Shown piece after piece: positions 59,485 through 64,000 of a stretch of 64,000 bases of DNA. The stretch lies in the NCBI RefSeq assembly GCF_900625095.1, contig NZ_LR130760.1, forward strand, positions 1,605,455-1,669,454, given 5' to 3'. Every line of letters starts with the position of its first letter. The stretch's first letter is position 1. The notes beneath the pieces are model-generated. The model was not told the DNA's origin, searched no databases, and saw nothing but the letters and a program-made list of their open reading frames with translations. The position numbers were made by a program, and so were the translations under genes. This DNA comes from Acinetobacter ihumii. Lineage in GTDB: Bacteria > Pseudomonadota > Gammaproteobacteria > Pseudomonadales > Moraxellaceae.

Positions 59485-60450
59485 ATGATGACTGATATGA
59501 CTCAACAAAAACCAAAACAATATGGTCGACCGGATGATGAACGTATCATCCCGTTTATGAAAATTGCCAAACCAGCAGCAATTTTCTCGATCCTACTCAC
59601 CATTGCCAGTATTTTCTTTATTGCCACCAAAGGTCTAAATTTAGGTTTGGACTTTACTGGCGGTGTATCAGCAGAGCTGAATTATGCACAACCAGTGAAT
59701 CAGGCTGCTGTGACTCAGGCACTGGAAAAAGCAGGCTTTAAAGATGCTGTGGTACAAACCTTAGGCAGCAATAAAGACCTGATTGTACGCATGCCCGTAC
59801 AGGAAATTCAGGTCGATGACTTGAGTAAAGCCATTTCCCAAGCTGCGCAACTGCCAAACAACACTGCTGTCGTGCATAAAGTGGATGCAGTAGGTGGACA
59901 GGTCGGAAATGAACTTTATGTCCGTTCTGCTGGTGCTGTAGCACTTGCCCTGATCCTGATGCTGATCTATGTGACCATTCGTTTTGAGTTTAAACTTGCG
60001 ATGGGTGCGGTGATGTCATTATTCCATGACATTTTGATCATCATTGGCGCATTTGCCTTGTTCCAGTGGCCATTTGACCTGACTGTTTTGGCTGCCGTAT
60101 TAGCGGTAATTGGCTTCTCATTGAACGATAACATCGTCGTTTCAGACCGTATTCGAGAAAACTTCCGTAAAATTCGTGGTGCGACGCCACGTGAAATCGT
60201 GGATATTGCATTGACCGAAACCTTACGTCGTACCATCCATACTTCTATGACGCTACTTCTTGTGGTGGTGTCGATGATGTTCTTGGGGGGCGATGGCTTA
60301 AAATGGTTCTCGGTGGCGATGTGTGTCGGGGTATTTGTCGGAACCTATTCTTCGATTTATATCGGAACTGCCTTTGCGTTATGGCGTGGTTTGAATCGTC
60401 AAGACTTTATCGTGCAAGTTAAACCTGAATTTGAAGATGATATTCCTTAA
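59485..60450 (+). CDS. secF: Protein translocase subunit SecF
   Basis: 321 residues, six membrane helices. GLNLGLDFTGGVSAEL is the SecF signature of the first periplasmic part, and GFSLNDNIVVSDRIRENFR the conserved membrane motif. AAGGAG lies before two adjacent ATG codons at 59485 and 59488. Works with SecD as one unit. Confidence 0.96.
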   Translation: MMTDMTQQKPKQYGRPDDERIIPFMKIAKPAAIFSILLTIASIFFIATKGLNLGLDFTGGVSAELNYAQPVNQAAVTQALEKAGFKDAVVQTLGSNKDLIVRMPVQEIQVDDLSKAISQAAQLPNNTAVVHKVDAVGGQVGNELYVRSAGAVALALILMLIYVTIRFEFKLAMGAVMSLFHDILIIIGAFALFQWPFDLTVLAAVLAVIGFSLNDNIVVSDRIRENFRKIRGATPREIVDIALTETLRRTIHTSMTLLLVVVSMMFLGGDGLKWFSVAMCVGVFVGTYSSIYIGTAFALWRGLNRQDFIVQVKPEFEDDIP

Positions 60451-60470
60451 CGTTTAAGCAGTTAAACCTA

Positions 60471-60496
60471 AAATGCCAGTGAAATACTGGCATTTT
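60471..60496. terminator. Bidirectional terminator between secF and the fatty-acid-like operon
   Basis: AAATGCCAGT and ACTGGCATTT, ten pairs around GAAAT, followed by T residues on the plus strand. On the minus strand the arm is followed by TAGG, so it is weaker that way. Confidence 0.85.
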
Positions 60497-61147
60497 TTAT
60501 AGGTGTTGTTGAGTGATTTGAATTTTAGGTACGATAAATTTGCCACAACCTAAACCTGAACGCCAAGCCACACTCAGCATGGCATGTCCCAAGTCAAAAC
60601 ATTGATAGGCAAATACACCCAAACGCTCATCCACAATCTGACCATTGTCATGTGTAGGATGCATCTGAGTATTCAAACTATTTAAATCCAGACGAATGCC
60701 CATACCATGCGCTTTTAAAATCGCTTCTTTCGTGGTCCAGACTTTAAACCAATAATTGGTATCTTCGCCTAAAGCTTTCCAGCATTGGTATTCTTGCGGA
60801 TGAAAAGCATGTTTGGCGAGTGCCTCAAAACGAATTTTACGATTTAAACTTTCAATATCGACACCTAAATCCTGAACATTTTGACTAAGTGCCAAGGCAT
60901 AATCATGCTGACTATGTGAATGATTAAAATGCAGGTCTTGATTCTGAAGATACGGTTTGCCTTGTTCTGCAATTGCATAATTAAGTTGTGAAATTGGGAT
61001 ATGAAGAAATTTTGAGATTAACTGATCTCGATACTGATAAATTTTTGTTTTTTTATACTGCTGATATTCAGTGCGATTGGCAAAATCCTGAACAGATAAC
61101 TCAAGAAGATCAGCCAATGATCGAATATACACTTGAATGTTTTTCAT
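60497..61147 (-). CDS. 4'-phosphopantetheinyl transferase (Sfp type)
   Basis: About 216 residues from ATG 61147. Moves the phosphopantetheine arm of CoA onto acyl carrier proteins. Motifs: FNHSHSQHDYALAL (about residue 74), GVDIESL (95) for magnesium and FKVWTTKEAILKAHGMG (about 135). Longer than AcpS, so it is the type used by secondary-metabolite and aryl polyene systems (ApeB-like). Last gene of the operon with the dehydratase, reductase and synthase. Confidence 0.87.
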   Translation of the reverse strand: MKNIQVYIRSLADLLELSVQDFANRTEYQQYKKTKIYQYRDQLISKFLHIPISQLNYAIAEQGKPYLQNQDLHFNHSHSQHDYALALSQNVQDLGVDIESLNRKIRFEALAKHAFHPQEYQCWKALGEDTNYWFKVWTTKEAILKAHGMGIRLDLNSLNTQMHPTHDNGQIVDERLGVFAYQCFDLGHAMLSVAWRSGLGCGKFIVPKIQITQQHL

Positions 61148-61188
61148 GATCATTGGCTCACTTCTGAATGATACGGTTTTAAGTCAAA

Positions 61189-61623
61189 TTAAAATTTAAC
61201 AATATCACCTTTTAATGCGACACTTGCCACAGCCATGCCTTTATAGCATTGGTAAGTGGTTGTACTTTTTACTTCATTAGATTTGAAATAACTGACGATA
61301 TTGGTCACAGCATTGCCGCCTTTGGCTTTTGCTGAATTTTGTAATTGAATCAAAGCCGAACGCAGTACCCAATCACAAGAGGTTTCAGCCGATTTGGCAA
61401 AACCGTTGGTCTTTTTATTGGTGACGATCCCCTGCTGTAAAACTCGCCCACCAGATTTTGTTCCATTTAAATAGAACTGGACTGAACCATCTAGTGTTCC
61501 ATCTGCCACTGCACGATCAACAGCCACTTTAAAATCAAGATCATACACTTGATCTGCTGCCTGCACTGTTCCCATAAGTCCCATACAAAGTACAGCAAAA
61601 CTGAGTTTTTTCTTGAATGACAT
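61189..61623 (-). CDS. Small periplasmic protein within the aryl-polyene-like operon
   Basis: 144 residues. A clear signal peptide (KKKLSFAVLCMGLMGTVQA) cut near residue 22; mature part rich in Lys, Gly and Ser with two cysteines, in SCDW and QCYKG, likely a disulfide. The stretch SALIQLQNSAKAKGGNAVTN resembles small periplasmic proteins often mislabelled as excinuclease subunits. No known function. It starts 13 bases after the ketosynthase with AAAGGAA before it, and ends 41 bases before the transferase, so it is part of the operon. Confidence 0.8.
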   Translation of the reverse strand: MSFKKKLSFAVLCMGLMGTVQAADQVYDLDFKVAVDRAVADGTLDGSVQFYLNGTKSGGRVLQQGIVTNKKTNGFAKSAETSCDWVLRSALIQLQNSAKAKGGNAVTNIVSYFKSNEVKSTTTYQCYKGMAVASVALKGDIVKF

Positions 61624-61636
61624 TGTTGTATTCCTT

Positions 61637-62860
61637 TTATTTAAGGTGTTGAAAAATTAAGGAGGTATTAATGCCTCCAAAGGCAAAATTATTACTCATC
61701 ATTATGTTGGCATTTAAAGGTCTTATTTCTCCCTTAATATAATCAAGATCACCACACAGTGGGTCAACCTGATCCAGATTTAGCGTCGGAATAAATTGCT
61801 TCCGATGCAGCATTTCAATACTGAGCCATGCTTCAATCGCGCCACAAGCACCCAGTGTATGACCAAAATAACTTTTTAATGAGCTAATCGGTTTTTTTCC
61901 CAGAACCTGTGCAGTCGCTTGAGTTTCAGCAATATCGCCCTGATCCGTCGATGTACCATGTGCATTGACATAGTCGATTTGATCCGCTGTTATTCCCGCA
62001 TCCTTTAAAGAAAGTTGCATGCAACGCGCCATCATTTCCTGATCGGGTCGTGTCACATGCTGACCATCGGTATTACTGCCATAACCCAAAACTTCTGCAT
62101 AAATTTTGGCACCACGTGCTTTGGCATGCTCATATTCTTCTAAAATCAGACATGCGGCACCTTCACCAATCACTAATCCATCCCGATGTTGATCAAACGG
62201 TCGCGGGGTGCGTTCAGGCTGATCATTCATGCCACTGGTGGCCAATAACACATCAAATACCGCAGCACCTGCCGCACTGAGCTCCTCTGCACCACCTGCC
62301 AACATCAAGGTTTGCTTGCCATACTTAATCGCCTCAAATGCCTGACCAATTGCCATTGAACCCGATGTACAGGCACTTGAGGTCGGTAGTGTTAGGCCTT
62401 TTAAACCAAAGTAAACTGTCATGTTGACGGCACTGGTATGTGACATCATACGAATATACGTGGTCGCGTTCATTTTGGTCATGTCATTATCAATCAACAT
62501 ACAACCAAACTCGCGAATCGCATCGACACTTCCAGCAGATGAACCAAATGCGACACCTGCATCACCACTTTTTAAAATTGGATCATTTTGTAATCCAGCA
62601 TCTGCCAAAGCGGTTTCCGCACAGACCACAGACATCAAAGCCACACGCCCCATACCACGCGTCACTTTGCGATTAAAATGTTTAGGAACGGTAAAGCTTT
62701 CGACAGGCCCACCCAGTTTGGTACGCAAATCTGTATATTTTTCCCAATCTGGTATATAGCGAATACCACTTTTTCCTAAAGCAAATTGTTCAAAAATTGC
62801 ATCGGCGGTTTCACCGAGTGAGGTAATTCCAGCCATACCTGTCACGACAACACGCTTCAT
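61637..62860 (-). CDS. Beta-ketoacyl-ACP synthase (FabF-like, aryl polyene type)
   Basis: 407 residues. Condensing enzyme with the Cys-His-His triad complete: Cys164 in PTSSACTSGS, His301 in NAHGTSTDQGD, His334 in SYFGHTLGACG. Same length as FabF, but the place beside a dedicated reductase, hotdog dehydratase and Sfp transferase points to ApeR of aryl polyene clusters, not to housekeeping fatty acid synthesis. GGAGGA lies before ATG 62860, which overlaps the reductase stop by one base. Confidence 0.88.
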   Translation of the reverse strand: MKRVVVTGMAGITSLGETADAIFEQFALGKSGIRYIPDWEKYTDLRTKLGGPVESFTVPKHFNRKVTRGMGRVALMSVVCAETALADAGLQNDPILKSGDAGVAFGSSAGSVDAIREFGCMLIDNDMTKMNATTYIRMMSHTSAVNMTVYFGLKGLTLPTSSACTSGSMAIGQAFEAIKYGKQTLMLAGGAEELSAAGAAVFDVLLATSGMNDQPERTPRPFDQHRDGLVIGEGAACLILEEYEHAKARGAKIYAEVLGYGSNTDGQHVTRPDQEMMARCMQLSLKDAGITADQIDYVNAHGTSTDQGDIAETQATAQVLGKKPISSLKSYFGHTLGACGAIEAWLSIEMLHRKQFIPTLNLDQVDPLCGDLDYIKGEIRPLNANIMMSNNFAFGGINTSLIFQHLK

Positions 62861-63585
62861 TAAATCAGTCCTCCATTGACTGAAATTACTTGTCGGGTGA
62901 TATAGGAGGCTTCATCCGAACACAAAAATTTCACCACACTGGCTACTTCATCGACATGTCCCATGCGCTGTAAGGGAATCATTTTTAAAGCATGTTGTTT
63001 TACTTCTTCTGTGACCATTTCAGTCTCAATTAATCCTGGAGCCACGCAATTGACGGTAATTTTTCGTTTTGCCAATTCCAGAGACAACGCTTTAGTGGCA
63101 CCAATCAAACCTGCTTTTGCAGCACTATAATTGACTTGCCCCCGATTACCCATTAACCCAGATACCGAAGATAAGGTCACGATACGTCCACCTTTTCGAA
63201 GATGAATCATCGGCATAATCAGTGGTTTAAGAATATTATAAAAACCATCCAGTGAGGTTGAGATCACGTCATCCCACTCATGATCACTGAGGGCTGGAAA
63301 AGCAGCATCATGGGTTAAACCCGCATTTAAGACGACCCCATAAAATGCCCCATGCGCCTCGATATCTTGCTCAAGAATTTGTCGAGCCAGCTCACGATCT
63401 GTGACATCAAACATTAAGATATGACTGTTTCGCCCCAAGCTTTGAATTTGTGCTGCAACAGCTTGCGCTTCCTTTACTCGGGAACGTGCATGTACCGTGA
63501 CATCAAAACCGGCCTGAGCTAATTGCAACGCAATTGCCTGACCAATTCCACGACTTGAGCCAGTGACTAAAATTCGTCTATTCAC
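62860..63585 (-). CDS. 3-ketoacyl-ACP reductase (FabG-like, aryl polyene type)
   Basis: 241 residues from GTG 63585, which overlaps the upstream stop (GTGA) and has AAGGA before it. Short-chain dehydrogenase with NADP loop TGSSRGIGQAIA and catalytic Ser140, Tyr153 and Lys157 (NYSAAKAG). NAG at 88-90 stabilises the fold. Corresponds to ApeQ by context. Confidence 0.9.
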   Translation of the reverse strand: MNRRILVTGSSRGIGQAIALQLAQAGFDVTVHARSRVKEAQAVAAQIQSLGRNSHILMFDVTDRELARQILEQDIEAHGAFYGVVLNAGLTHDAAFPALSDHEWDDVISTSLDGFYNILKPLIMPMIHLRKGGRIVTLSSVSGLMGNRGQVNYSAAKAGLIGATKALSLELAKRKITVNCVAPGLIETEMVTEEVKQHALKMIPLQRMGHVDEVASVVKFLCSDEASYITRQVISVNGGLI

Positions 63586-64000
63586 AGATTTTCCTTATGA
63601 TCTTGATCGCCTGTCGGCTCATAAACACTTAACAAGGCTGAGATTTTATGATCTTTATACTCAATCTCACAGGCAAATTGTCCCAAACCTTCATGTAAAT
63701 ATTGCTGTTCAGCCCGAATGAGTAATGTACTGCCTATCTCAAAAAAAGGCACGGGTAACGCCAATTTTCGAGTCCCCAATAAAAAACCAACTTTAGGCAT
63801 TTGACCTTGTTGTTGACCTTTGCAACCTGAATAGGCACTAATGGTTTGCGCCATCAATTCAATACTGGCCCATGTCGGTAAGCCTTCAGCTTCACAAAAT
63901 AATAATTCTGGACGAATGACTAAATTGGCAACAGGTCCCTGTTCAGACATCTCGACCAGATCATCAATAAAAACCATGGGTGCTTGATGAGGAATATATT
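63582..64000 (-). CDS. Hotdog-fold 3-hydroxyacyl-ACP dehydratase, 5' end beyond window
   Basis: Partial. The internal ATG at 63977 is not the start: reading back to the window edge gives YIPHQAPMVFIDDLVEM in frame, which is the beginning of the hotdog domain. The active-site histidine region PHQAP is therefore encoded at 63978-63998. The rest shows SIELMAQTISAYSGC and LLGTRKLALPVP, as in ApeP-type dehydratases. Four-base overlap with the reductase gene downstream. Confidence 0.82.
   Translation of the reverse strand, partial: YIPHQAPMVFIDDLVEMSEQGPVANLVIRPELLFCEAEGLPTWASIELMAQTISAYSGCKGQQQGQMPKVGFLLGTRKLALPVPFFEIGSTLLIRAEQQYLHEGLGQFACEIEYKDHKISALLSVYEPTGDQDHKENL

Overview
The window reads as a piece of chromosome from a moderately low-GC gammaproteobacterium, almost certainly Acinetobacter. 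The grounds are gene content and order: trpF-trpB separated from trpA-accD-folC, a three-gene pntAA-pntAB-pntB transhydrogenase, the gacS / cysM / rlmD / relA neighbourhood shared with the Pseudomonadales, and A/T-rich intergenic sequence. The species cannot be fixed from sequence reading alone. No phage, insertion sequence, CRISPR array or plasmid gene was seen.

Layout. 1-5800: a complete ribosomal RNA operon on the minus strand (16S, tRNA-Ile, tRNA-Ala, 23S, 5S) with its promoter; its leader carries a perfect 127-bp tandem duplication. 6091-8318: a yfiR-yfiN-yfiB cyclic-di-GMP operon. 8437-8955: a four-gene tRNA operon (Pro, Arg, His, Pro). 9012-14826: nadA, argJ, a small secreted protein and secA, all minus. 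15165-17598: a 1-Cys peroxiredoxin, then a translationally coupled metallo-hydrolase and lipoprotein phosphatase. 17613-21653: the trpA-accD-folC-SPOR operon, every junction an ATGA overlap. 22154-25841: an AraC-type regulator divergent from a metal-hydrolase family protein, with two conserved proteins of unknown function. 25917-27786: the trpF-trpB operon.

27925-31431: a cobalamin riboswitch leading a BtuB-like receptor, a corrinoid adenosyltransferase and a glycerophosphodiesterase. 31474-33390: a META-domain lipoprotein divergent from a membrane acyl-CoA desaturase with a FabR/DesT-like operator. 33480-39031: cysM, a PolB-type exonuclease, rlmD and relA on the minus strand; gacS (39186-41984) is divergent. 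42101-45094: a crotonase, a beta-hydroxyacid dehydrogenase, a hydroxypyruvate isomerase-like protein and rsfS. 45781-48701: pnt genes. 48939-52043: an EamA transporter, soxR and a divergent RidA/MFS pair sharing a textbook SoxR box. 52046-52980: a HEPN-like protein and tRNA-Leu. 53156-60450: queA, a DUF3137-like/LemA pair, tgt, yajC, secD and secF.

60497 to the window edge: the distal end of a fatty-acid-synthase-like operon (hotdog dehydratase, ketoreductase, ketosynthase, a small secreted protein, a phosphopantetheinyl transferase). This matches the end of an aryl polyene type gene cluster and is the best candidate here for a specialised system; most of it should lie beyond position 64000.

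The rest is mainly core metabolism (NAD, arginine, tryptophan, folate, fatty acid, cysteine, queuosine), protein export (SecA, SecD, SecF, YajC), stress signalling (RelA, GacS, SoxR, c-di-GMP) and translation. The regulatory sites are where the sequence says most beyond gene names: the SoxR promoter, the desaturase operator, the inverted repeat between the AraC gene and its neighbour, the riboswitch with a hairpin near the start codon, and the duplicated rRNA leader.
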